A model generated the notes under the pieces. It worked only from the letters and a program-made list of their open reading frames with translations. It had not been told where the DNA came from and made no database searches. The position numbers and the translations under genes were made by a program. Shown here piece by piece: positions 53,575 through 62,600 of a DNA stretch of 64,000 bases. Source of the DNA: Acanthaster planci (lineage: Eukaryota; Echinodermata; Asteroidea; Valvatida; Acanthasteridae); assembly GCF_001949145.1 (NCBI RefSeq), contig NW_019091473.1, positions 768,569 through 832,568 of the forward strand. Direction: 5' to 3'. Within the stretch, counting starts at the first letter, position 1; each line of letters begins with the position of its first letter.

Positions 53575-54582
53575 GAAACGAGAGAAGAGGAGTTGAACAA
53601 ACTTGCTTTGGAAGAGCTGCGAGAAGACCTTGTTGACGAGTTACTTGAAGACCTGGTCGACAGAGCTCAAAGGATGCTTAGAGGGCCACCAAACAGCAAC
53701 CTAATCAATTTGGTGTCTGGCTGGCACTCCAGCGGCCGTCAGAAGAAGGGTCTCTTCGGAGCACAGCAGCTGACCCATGTGAAGAGCGGCTTTCACAAGA
53801 AGAACATAGACGACGACGGTTTGTTGGGCGCGTACGCCGAGGACAAGCGGGGCCGCTCCGTCTTCGGCAGCCGGCTCACCAACCTCAACAGCGGCTTCCA
53901 CAAACGGGGCGGTGAAGACAAGCGTGAGGGAGAGGAGTTCAAAAGAGGGCGCACTTCGTTCAGTCACCAACTGACCAACCTGGCTAGTGGCTTTACAAAG
54001 AAAAGTGACGAGTCGGATCTGTTTCAGGAAGACAAGAGAGGGCGCACTGGTTTCTCAGGAGCCAGCCGTCTGACCAATCTCAACAGTGGATTCTCGAAAA
54101 GGAACGATAGACAAGAAGAGGTCAAGAGGGGGCGTGCTTCGTTCAGCAGCGGACTGACGAACCTCGCCAGCGGCTTCACAAAGCGGGATGACGAGAAAAC
54201 GAGCCTTTTCGACGAAGACAAAAGAGGGCGTTCCGCGTTTTCTGGTGCCAGTCGACTGACCAACATCGGCAGTGGCTTCAAGCGGGGCGGCGACGAGGGG
54301 CCTTGGGAGGAAGGTCCGGAGAAGAGGGGGCGCTCTGCCTTCTCGGGTGCCAGTCGACTGACGCACATCGGAAGCGGCTTCAAACGAAGCGACGACGAAG
54401 GGCGCTGGGAGGAGAGCAAGGACAAGAGAGGGCGCACAGCATTTTCGGCGGCACGATCCTTGACCAACTTGGACAGTGGCTTTAAGCGAGACGGGAATTT
54501 CAATACTGGGCCGATGGTCCACATTCCTAGTGGGTTTGTAGAGAAAAGATCAGTCGAAACGCCCAGCAAAGAGTCATTGTAG
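53575..54582 (+). CDS. Neuropeptide precursor, exon 2 (pedal peptide/orcokinin-like, ~10 peptide copies)
   Basis: The exon follows a pyrimidine-rich acceptor and runs in frame for 335 codons to TAG at 54580-54582. With exon 1 the precursor is 373 residues. Residues 39-74 are an acidic, probably helical propeptide rich in E, L and D. From residue 75 come ten related peptides, most bounded by KR or KK, with acidic spacers such as SDESDLFQED between them. The copies share (S/T)xF, then LT(N/H), then SGF at or next to the C-terminus. SGF near the end of repeated peptides is typical of pedal peptide/orcokinin precursors in molluscs, arthropods and echinoderms, where members act on muscle. No C-terminal Gly precedes the dibasic sites, so the products should not be amidated. 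An ORF read from 53593 uses TTG and is not a start; the exon simply continues from the acceptor. The family assignment is probable, the receptor unknown. Confidence 0.85.
   Translation, partial: ETREEELNKLALEELREDLVDELLEDLVDRAQRMLRGPPNSNLINLVSGWHSSGRQKKGLFGAQQLTHVKSGFHKKNIDDDGLLGAYAEDKRGRSVFGSRLTNLNSGFHKRGGEDKREGEEFKRGRTSFSHQLTNLASGFTKKSDESDLFQEDKRGRTGFSGASRLTNLNSGFSKRNDRQEEVKRGRASFSSGLTNLASGFTKRDDEKTSLFDEDKRGRSAFSGASRLTNIGSGFKRGGDEGPWEEGPEKRGRSAFSGASRLTHIGSGFKRSDDEGRWEESKDKRGRTAFSAARSLTNLDSGFKRDGNFNTGPMVHIPSGFVEKRSVETPSKESL
53683..54543 (+). repeat. Peptide repeat array in the neuropeptide precursor
   Basis: Predicted products in order: 53683-53727 GPPNSNLINLVSGWH (degenerate, poorly bounded); 53749-53796 GLFGAQQLTHVKSGFH; 53851-53901 GRSVFGSRLTNLNSGFH; 53947-53997 GRTSFSHQLTNLASGFT; 54040-54096 GRTGFSGASRLTNLNSGFS; 54130-54180 GRASFSSGLTNLASGFT; 54226-54279 GRSAFSGASRLTNIGSGF; 54328-54381 GRSAFSGASRLTHIGSGF; 54430-54483 GRTAFSAARSLTNLDSGF; 54490-54543 DGNFNTGPMVHIPSGFVE. 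Seven central copies begin GR directly after KR, so GR probably stays on the mature peptide, although a second cut after KRGR cannot be excluded. The last copy lacks GR and LTN and looks like a different subtype. Confidence 0.85.
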
Positions 54583-56693
54583 TCAGTGTGCTATTATAAA
54601 GCAGTAGGAAGTGATCTGACGAACTCGCTAAGTGACCAGAACAATAACCTTGACATCACTTTTCTTTCCCTTTACATTTTAAAGGGGTTTAATGCATGAA
54701 ATAAGATTACTACCAATTCGGGACAGATCGGATCTTATTATATCTAAGCTTTCGTCACCGCTTGCCTGTCAGTGTTGTCCTGGTTGGCCTTATATTTTCA
54801 TGCTTCTAAAGTAAGATATTAATGTAAGCGTTCATTTAATCAGACGGTGCGTGTTTAAACAATTGAAATGAGAGCAAACATGGTAGCGTCTTTGTGCATT
54901 TGCCAGAGATGCCCTTGTTTCATGTACATGTATTCCCAGCCCCAACCTACTAATCTGGACGCACCTGAATTTTTAGTGATAAGACTTGGAATAGCATTTT
55001 TAGTTTAGAATATTGAAAGTACCAAAGACAGCAGCTTTCTGAATGGTCGGTTTTGTGTAAATTCTGTTTATAAACATCCAGTTATGTGGAGCTGTACTAT
55101 TAGAATTCCCACCGGAGCTTACATGGAACAAAACCCAATGAAAAACAATATTATGATCTGTTTTAATAGGTGCTCTTTTCAAGACGTCCGGTTTGGCTCG
55201 AAGTGTCCCTGTGGAGAACAGGAGTTTTACCGTGAACGGATCAAAACTAGTGTGGGAACTTCATTCATTATTAAGGCAATGGGTCTTTGGGAGCAATGTT
55301 TGTGCAAAGCACGCAGGCAGAGAGTGCACTGCGGAAGACATTGGGGGTAACCGACTAAAGGGCCATTGGCACAAGATAACCTCAAGTCGGCTAGGACTCC
55401 ACAATGTGCCACTGCATGTCGGATCCATTTCTTGGAGTCGATACATTTTTCGCAGTACGACTAAGCACTATGAAGTTCCGACTCTCTAGTTGTAAATCTT
55501 AGAAGGCAATGTATGACAGTGTTAAATCTATGACTTCATTCTAAGCAGTTTTACGGATGTTCAGGGGGTGTAATCCCGGAGGATGGGAGTATATATCCTT
55601 ACGCGTTTTGACCAGGGAGACAGGCTTTGGAATCATCCTCCACTTTTTCGTGGTACAAAAAACAAAACAAAACAGAAGAAGAATTAACGCGGATTTTCAG
55701 GAATTTGTGGACCTTCCAGCGACCGAAATGTGTGCATTAACACTGGCAAGGGGAAAACACTAAAAGATAAACACGCTGTTTTGATGTAAGGTTCACGGGT
55801 GTAACTAAACACATTAATTGGGTTACTGCGCACTGTTAGAGGACGAGGGACAGTGTGCGCACGAACAAGTTAAAAAGTTCGAAGTTTAGTTGTTACAAAT
55901 ATCACAGTCACGTATACACTCTTATACAAACCGTCTGTTTCTGAACAGTTCCTCTAAACGAAACCTTTACATTAAAAAATCCCAATCTAATTTTAAAGTT
56001 TATCATTAAAATGACACGATGCGTCGTCAATGTTATTCCGTATACAAGATAATGTTATTTTGTGCGAATGTAATTATGTTCTACATCTTACTTTTAAAGG
56101 CGTTGTTATTCAAATAATGAATGCCACAATGAAATAAACAAAAAGAGAGGTGAGATGGAATTCCGCCTGAGATGATTCGTTTTATTCTTGGACTTCAGTG
56201 TTGGTGTCCTATTTATGCTGAGAAGACAACTCCTGATGGCGGAAAATTCTCGCGCCAAAAATGTAAAACCAACATAAGCTTTCCAAAGGAATATGCTGAA
56301 ATCCTCATTACAAGTCTAATAGAGCTGCTTCCTTTAAATGATCTCAGTCAGTGAAAATCTTCATTATAAATGCTTGAAACTGTACAGTTCAGTTCGATCG
56401 CGGGTTTGTTGTTATGGTCGTTTTTGTTCACGCTCCTAGAAGTCAGCCAATGCACGAGGAAAAACAGCCATTCAGTAAGAGCAGTCGGGTCCCATGGTTC
56501 GTAAAGTTGGTGGCGGAATTACAGCTTGGCCTTTTGTAATACCTTTCACAAGTGAAATTACCAAACACCTCAGGTTTGACGGAAGCTATCGGTATCGGTA
56601 TATATGAACATCTTTGAGCGCCTTACAAAATAATAATTTAAAAGCTTGTCTTACAAACCCAGCTACAAGATAACTTTTAACTGCTTTTCCTGA
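54583..56693 (+). other. 3' flank and probable 3' UTR
   Basis: No coding sequence is recognisable. There is no AATAAA close to the stop codon. Candidate polyadenylation signals are ATTAAA at 55971-55976 and 56005-56010 and AATAAA at 56133-56138, so the 3' UTR may exceed 1.3 kb. Short open frames at 55084-55489 are not protein-like. Confidence 0.35.
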
Positions 56694-57145
56694 GTGTCAG
56701 TTGTCTTTTGTAGAGATGTACAGAACCAAAACTACGCTAAACAAGCCGATCTACTGCGGTTTAAGTATCCTCGATTTGTCCAAAACGGTGATGTACGACT
56801 TTTTAATCAACTAAAACGAGACTACAAAGACCGAGTGAAGTTGGTTTATATAGACACAGACTCTTTGTTGATCTTGGTTCAAACGGAAGACGTGTATGTA
56901 TAATTAAGAAAAATCAAAGACAAAGACAAGATTTAAGTAACTACCCTCCAGAGTCTGAATTGTATTGTCCCAAAACAAAAAGGTTATCGGAAAGTTTAAA
57001 GACGAGTTTGGTGGTAAAGTCGTTTCTGAGTGTGTTTGTATCAGACCTAAAATGTATTCTATATTAACTTGTCAACACTCTATATGGAAAATTCGGTGAA
57101 AAAGTAAAAGGGGTCACCAAGGTCACAACGAGCAAACAAATAATC
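56694..57145 (+). pseudogene. Maverick/Polinton family B DNA polymerase fragment (broken)
   Basis: The frame at 56694-56903 contains YIDTDS (56847-56864), the palm-domain catalytic motif with the metal-binding aspartates of family B polymerases, in a context (basic residues, then KLVYIDTDSLL) typical of the protein-primed type carried by Mavericks/Polintons and adintoviruses. Conserved-looking sequence continues downstream (FGGKVVSE near 57007-57030, then a PKMYS stretch), but in other frames: the reading phase changes after 56903 and again near 56975, and stops interrupt it. Only this C-terminal part of the palm region is recognisable; a full polymerase of this class is around 1,000 residues or more. 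It cannot make a functional enzyme. It lies about 2.1 kb downstream of the neuropeptide gene and upstream of capsid-like fragments, as expected for one inserted element. Confidence 0.7.
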
Positions 57146-57319
57146 TGAAAGTCGTGTACTATTTTCCGTCCATTCTTCTTTGGCTTGAGCAAACTGCTCC
57201 ATGGCCAAATCGTGTCTTTTGAGTTCTTCGTCTACAATATATCTGAAGGAAAAGACTTAACCAAACATTACCACCCGTAAAAATGCTAAAGCATTTGTCA
57301 CCGCTCCAAAGATCACCAT
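57120..57319 (-). pseudogene. Small Polinton-type gene on the opposite strand (broken)
   Basis: Read on the minus strand from an ATG at 57319, this gives a short hydrophobic N-terminus (including GAVTNALAF), then an in-frame stop, then after a frame change a charged helical stretch with KRHDLAMEQ and AKEEW. As I recall, small proteins with a hydrophobic start and a KRHDLA-like helix occur in Polinton/adintovirus gene sets; their role in the element is not established. Position between polymerase and capsid fragments supports the assignment. The identification rests on memory of the family and is moderate. Confidence 0.45.
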
Positions 57320-57539
57320 TTCAATACTAACAATTTTTTTCTTTTAAAAAGCTCAATTTGTTTTAAAACGTTAGCATTAAAAACTAAAAACGTACTAAAC
57401 ATGAATTACAGTAAAAAGCTCAAAGTGCCCAGAACCTTCAAAGGTTCAATCAAAGTAGTGATTACTCTCAGCCGAGTACCATCGCTGCCAATCAAAAGCT
57501 AATCACGATCGAGGCTACCACCCTTGGGTAACGACGACG

Positions 57540-58475
57540 ACGTTATCATTCCCGGTACGATCAAAACTCGCTTTTAAACTCGATCTAGACGGAGCAATGG
57601 GTGACAACAGAACCGTGTACAACAACCTGGCTCTTACCTTGGTCGAAGAAATTTCTATTAAACTCCAGGGTCATTCCATCTCGACTTATATCGATGCCAA
57701 CGTGTTTCACAACTTTAAAGTAAAGTCAACTGGTTGCCCCCTATTCAGACCAAAAACATGGCTTACTACGGTGTTTAGAAAGGGAAAACGTAGGCCCTAG
57801 CCAAGATTAGACTCGGAGCGGGGGAGCCCAGTGATCAAGCCAACGATGGAAAAGACAAAGCAATCGCTGACGCTGACGGTAACCGGTTTGCTAGACATCG
57901 AAATGTTAACAGACCACTTGCCGTTTTTGCCTTCGTCTCTGAAGCAACCTTTGATTTATGTACTCACGTTTAACGATCAAGATAAAGTAGTCAAGTCTTC
58001 GGACACCTCAGCCCAATACGCGATCTCGGACCTGACGCTAGAATGGGAAGTCGTCACTAATCGAGAACTCGCTCAAACTCTATAACAAGCACAGATGAGC
58101 AGTTAACAAATCGGATACCCTCTGGAACGTTGTCATCAACCAAATACCTCAAGGTCAAAACCCCCCACAGGTTCAACCCCAACATCACTAAGACTCTAAT
58201 GAGGGCAGAAGGCAAACCAATTTACCAACACTGGAACGAAGCAAGCACGTTTTTGGAGACTCTCAAACAGAATCTGGTCGAGGTGAGCCAAAGACCTAAA
58301 CATGATGGGTACCGATTTGGCTGACTAAGAAAAATACAGTATGTGGCTCGATTTTAGAAGTACCGTTGACAACGTGGGTTATGGTAGTGGACGCAGAGTA
58401 GGTTATTCAGGTGGCATCATGATACAAATGACCCGAGAAGCAGACACCGCCGGCCCACTGACGATGTACGTGTAA
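57540..58475 (+). pseudogene. Polinton/adintovirus-type capsid protein fragments (broken)
   Basis: Four consecutive pieces look like one protein read in shifting frames: 57597-57800, about 57803-57900 (with RLGAGE), about 57900-58085 (with LTDHLPF, then SDTSAQYAISDL), 58130-58324 (with FNPNITK) and 58341-58475. The order and motifs RLGAG, TDH-PF, SDTSA-Y-IS-L, VTN-ELA and F-NP-I are those of the jelly-roll capsid-type protein of Maverick/Polinton elements and adintoviruses, by recollection of the family; a minor capsid protein is the alternative. At least three frame changes and several stops show the gene is dead. No integrase, ATPase or protease could be recognised nearby, so only part of the element survives. 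Confidence 0.6.
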
Positions 58476-58956
58476 ATAACGACGCCATTATTCGGCATAC
58501 TTCTCTAAGTGGTATTCTCATAATGTGCCAGGATTGAAGGAAATCGGAACTCAGCAAGGACCGAAAGAAAACTGAAAAACACCGAAAAACCGGCTGCTGT
58601 TAAAAATTGGATTTTTTTACTTAATCACGATGTTACTATTCCGTGCATATTTCATTTTTTCAAATCAAGTTTAATGATCTAAAGCATCTCTCTCTTAATT
58701 CTTATAACACCAACTTGTTTACTTTAGAGAAATTCTTTGTTACGAAAAATCGGTCTCCTGACAACTTCCTATACCCCAACCACATGCATTGACTTGCATA
58801 AATGGGTATTGCACAATGACGCATTTTCCCCCTTATTAATCCATTTTCCCCCCAAACCGCTGCAGGCCGCTTTTGAGGCAATATGAGGTTTTTCTGTTCA
58901 GGTCTGTGGAAAGGTGTCTTACACCTCACAATCGCAAAACACAGAACTAAAACAAC
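58476..58956. other. Non-coding, nothing recognisable
   Basis: This is AT-rich sequence between the capsid-like remnant and the hairpin array, possibly still within the decayed element. No motif recognised. Confidence 0.4.
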
Positions 58957-59219
58957 AGCTGTTTTGGTCGGTGACCGAAACAGCTTAAGAAAAAGAAAAA
59001 AATCTTAAGAAAAACAAAAGCTGCCTTGGCCGGTGACCAAAACAGCTACAAAATAATAAAAAATAAAAAAATCAAAAAATTAAAAAAATCCCAACAAAAA
59101 CAAAAGCTGCCTTGGCCGGTGACCAAAACAGCTACAAAATAATAAAAAATAAAAAATTAAAAAAATTAAAAAAATCCCAACAAAAACAAAAGCTGTTTCG
59201 GCCGGGAAACGAAACAGCT
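58957..59219 (-). repeat. Array of four 29-base hairpins in A-rich spacers
   Basis: Four inverted repeats of exactly 29 bases lie at 58957-58985, 59019-59047, 59105-59133 and 59191-59219; the last three are exactly 86 bases apart. Each starts AGCTG and ends CAGCT on both strands. In copies 2 and 3 the plus strand has three A/C mismatches, but on the minus strand the same positions become G-U pairs, giving an uninterrupted 13-pair stem with a three-base loop. Copy 1 pairs completely on the plus strand with one G-U and has one mismatch on the minus strand; copy 4 has a perfect 10-pair stem. A partial fifth copy is at 59329-59355. Spacers are A-rich and partly repeated. Terminator, processing site or satellite are all possible. 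Confidence 0.75.
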
Positions 59220-59460
59220 AAAACAAAATCTTGACAAAAAGAATACCTTTTTGCAAAATGCGAACCCCCCCACAAAAAACCTTGACGAAAAGAATGCAAA
59301 AAGCCAAAAAATCAAAAGAAAAACATAAAGCTGTTTCAGCTAGCTAAACATCTCATTATGCGTACAAACACGGCTGGAAATACCCAAACATCAACGATGG
59401 TATTTAAATGCGAACGGGACCAGCTCGAATTTTCGACCGGAGGAATTCATCCGTTTTTGG

Positions 59461-59489
59461 TTAAGTATATATTGCCAATATATACTTAA
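59461..59489. repeat. 29-base perfect palindrome
   Basis: TTAAGTATATATTG (59461-59474) and CAATATATACTTAA (59476-59489) are perfect 14-base inverted arms around one central base. It lies about 240 bases after the hairpin array and may mark an end of the decayed element or an unrelated AT-rich cruciform site. Confidence 0.8.
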
Positions 59490-59667
59490 GTATAATATTG
59501 GGTGATACCGGACCTTTGATTGGAAGAGAATATTCGGAATCATTGGGTCTGGTATCCAGATTAATCTGCACGCGGTCACAAGTCACGCACGTACGCGCAT
59601 ATTGGGCGGTAACTTCATCAGTGGTCCTCACCAGCGGCGTATATTTGCAGAGTTGTGGACACGAATC

Positions 59668-59790
59668 AGACTTGGATTTGAGTCGGACTTGAATCGCAAT
59701 TTTTGTGCCTTGGGGCTTGATTTGTTGTGACTTGGCTTGGACTTGCAAAATGACCTGTGATTTGATTTGGACTTGCACATTATGACTTGT
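59668..59790 (+). repeat. Degenerate GACTTG minisatellite
   Basis: The words GACTTG, GGACTTG and TTGATTTG recur at irregular spacing over about 120 bases. Low-complexity; no coding value despite long open frames on both strands. Confidence 0.65.
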
Positions 59791-60424
59791 TTCCAACGCA
59801 ACCACTCCTCAATCGAACCCATTGAAGTTTACCAACTTTAACATCTTAATAATTTATCAACTTATCTTTTTATCAACTTATTTGCCTTGCATTCTTAAGA
59901 TAATCAGCTTCAAACTTTGTTCGGTTTGCGATTTCAACTTTGATCGTCTGCCCAAGGCCACGTCTGAATCACTTGGCTGTCGCTTGCAATCACGCATGGC
60001 CCCATCTGTAGACTCCACAGCCATGGACTATTAAAGCCGTAGCCAAGTGAAAATTCAGACGAACAATCTTTTCAATGTTTTGCACTGGTATATATTAAGG
60101 TACATCATGACCTCTACACTCAACAATCTTTGAGGAAGATCTACTCCCCGGAAAAGGATGTATCTTTTAAAAATGCCCTTAAGTTTGTTTATTGAGGTAA
60201 ATAAAGCAGGATGACATATAAAATCAATAACAAAAATAGCTGTACCTGCGTGGTATTAATAAGAATCTTTGTTGTTGATTTGGGGTTAAATTAAAAGGTT
60301 TCAATGATTTGTAAAAACATTTTTATGGGTGCTTTTGTTATTTTATATATGTCCGTTTCGTACCAATTACGTCTAATGACGTCTATATGAAACGAATGGA
60401 TTACACGCTGGTGTTCCTTTTGCC

Positions 60425-60861
60425 TTATTGAAGGAAGTAATTAAATGGCTCAACTGTAAATAGCATCAGGGCAATATCAACAGTTTTTTTCACTTTGTCA
60501 TAAAAAAAGCGAAGTAACTGAGTTGGGGATACTCCATTTTCCATGGCTTCTTCTCGCAACTCATTTAATATCGCGTCAGTTTGCCAGGTCCCACTTCATC
60601 TAGAGGATTAACTTTCGATTCATCAAAGAAAAATTCTTGAAAGCTGAGAGGTAGTGATTTGTTCAATGAAATACATTTTTCCCTCAGTGCTTCCAGTTGC
60701 TTGGAAATGTACAGTTCCCTAAACTTACCCTTTAGGTTGTTGTCTGCTATACTTTCTCTAGCTACGGTTATAGTCTGGCATTTTGTTGTGCCCGATCATC
60801 CTGTCTTTAGGTGTTTATTCCAGATCTCATCAATAGAGAGTTCCATCTTCCTGTCGGCCAT
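60425..60861 (-). pseudogene. Decayed unrecognised coding region
   Basis: From an ATG at 60861 (context CCAATGG) the minus strand reads as convincing protein: MADRKMELSIDEIWNKH, then an in-frame TGA at 60798-60796, then about 76 further codons of charged, helical sequence (including KGKFRELYISKQLEALREK) to TAA at 60567-60565. Just before that stop, an overlapping frame takes over with equally protein-like sequence (NELREEAMENGVSP, then LLRFFYDKVKKTV) down to TAA at 60427-60425. One nonsense codon and one frameshift over about 145 codons indicate a pseudogene or sequencing errors in a real gene. I do not recognise the family. It could be a domestic gene fragment, a processed copy, or part of a mobile element. 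Confidence 0.55.
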
Positions 60862-62200
60862 TGGAGACAGAAAAATGTGCATGTGAAATATGTAGCTTTG
60901 CAAATTGAGGGGTTCTGATAAGGAGTCGGATGGCTACCTGTGGGTTGGTTTCAGGTAGGAAAAGTTCCGGGAAATAAAACTTTACCGAGATACAATAAAG
61001 TCATTAATGTCTGCTCTACATCATAATGACAGCTCAATGACCTTTTTTGATTGGACAAAAATCAATCCAAGATGAAAGTACCGGTGTATCTGGCTTCCCG
61101 TGAGAAAACACATCCGGTTGGCTAAAATACTGTTTACCCTTTTCTCTCTGCTCAAATACTGTGCTCCATCCCGGTCCAGTTTACAAAAAAATTAAACTTT
61201 ATTCATTTGTAATTTTTCTTTGGCAAGACTTTTCCTTAACAATGCATCCCACATTCCATGCATCCAGTTGTAAGATATCCTTATTTCATCGCAGATGGGC
61301 GAAAAAAGAAAGCATAACTAAACAAATTTCACTTTGTCGAAAATGTGATTGGCTTCGACACTTCGATTTTCAATGCGATGACATCGTGCAAACTGTGTTG
61401 GATCGGAGGGGAAAATGTAAAGGCACGTTTTGCTGAGTTCCGTCCGCGGACCAACAGAGGGCGTTTGTTCGTGGGTGATCGACAATATTTTTCTAGTGAA
61501 AACATCGATTGAAATTTCCTTTTTTTATGGGTGTAAGGGGCATTTCCCCGAACATACAGCGATTTTACCTTGACAAGGGATATTTACTCTCTTGATATGT
61601 TACAAATTTATGGCATTTTACCGTGGGTACTGGAAGGCACTCTAACAAATGTGTAATCGTAAATATTTTTGTTTTGTGTTATTTTAGTTGACTTTTTTCA
61701 AGGTTATATTAACGTATCATCAAGGAATCGACCCATATTATACTCTACACCATTCCAAGGGATACATCTATGCAACATAAAAACGCAATGTTTTATTTTT
61801 AAGCGAAATTTAATTTGCCTCCACAGATTTTTATATTGAAACAAAATGTGAAATTTGCTCATCACATTTTCTACTTGCGTTAGATAATACCTTAATTAAA
61901 ACTGTTATATCTCAGAAACAGAACATGAAATTTCAAAGCAAAGGTTTTTACACTTAAAACTTAAAACTAACGGATGAATTAGTTTACAAGCAAGTTATCA
62001 AGGGTGTTGGGGCAGGAAAGTCTGACTTGAGAGTTGGGTAATGGAGGAATATTGATTGCAGGGTAAGGGGATCACAGTCGTCAAAGAGGAGATCAAGCAG
62101 ATGAGGCAAAAACGGTGAACGTAAAGGGGCCCGACGACAGCTTTAAAGTAGATTCGTGCAACATGCGCTTAAAGGAGTAGTTTTTCTGCATGTGTTTTCA
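60862..62200. other. Non-coding, nothing recognisable
   Basis: AT-rich sequence with one 91-codon frame (61161-61436) that lacks protein-like features. Confidence 0.4.
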
Positions 62201-62600
62201 GCCCATTGACTTTGTACATGTTTTCAAGCCACCATTACGGTAACTTTTACATCTGTGATCGTTTTAAGTTACAGGCAACAAAGACTCTCTGTACAAGAGG
62301 TATTCCAGATTGATGACGTCATGATGACGCCACCTTGTGATTTTGTAAAAATAATTTTTTAGCTGTTTTGGCTGTTTTTAGCCCATTGACTTTGTACGTT
62401 TTCAAGCCACCAGTATGGTAACTTCGCAATGCTTGATCGTTGTCAAAGTTACAGCCATCAAAGACCCTGATACAAAATTATTGTAATTGGATGACGTCAC
62501 GCTGACGTCATCGTGTGACTTCCTATTGATTTTCAATAATTAATTCAGCCCATTGACTTTAAGACATCATCTTCTGATATTTTGTAATAATTTTTATTTT
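62201..62600 (+). repeat. Tandem repeat of ~180 bases with TGACGTCA motifs
   Basis: Units begin with GCCCATTGACTTT at 62201, 62381 and 62548 (spacings 180 and 167). Units 1 and 2 share the start, TTTTCAAGCCACCA, GTAACTT, GTTACAG and the GATGACGTCA region; the third is partial. TGACGTCA, the cAMP-response-element palindrome, occurs at 62314-62321, 62492-62499 and 62503-62510, with TGATGACGCC next to the first. Whether these sites bind CREB/ATF factors is unknown; the repeat itself is clear. Confidence 0.8.

Noticed and set aside
54024-54569. 181-codon and 155-codon open frames antisense to the neuropeptide exon
   Set aside because: They mirror the repetitive, GC-rich coding strand; the sense strand has signal, cleavage sites and silent-site conservation, so the antisense frames are shadows.
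58957-59219. CRISPR-like regular repeats with spacers
   Set aside because: Spacers are A-rich and themselves repeated, the repeats are hairpins in an animal genome, and no cas genes are present.
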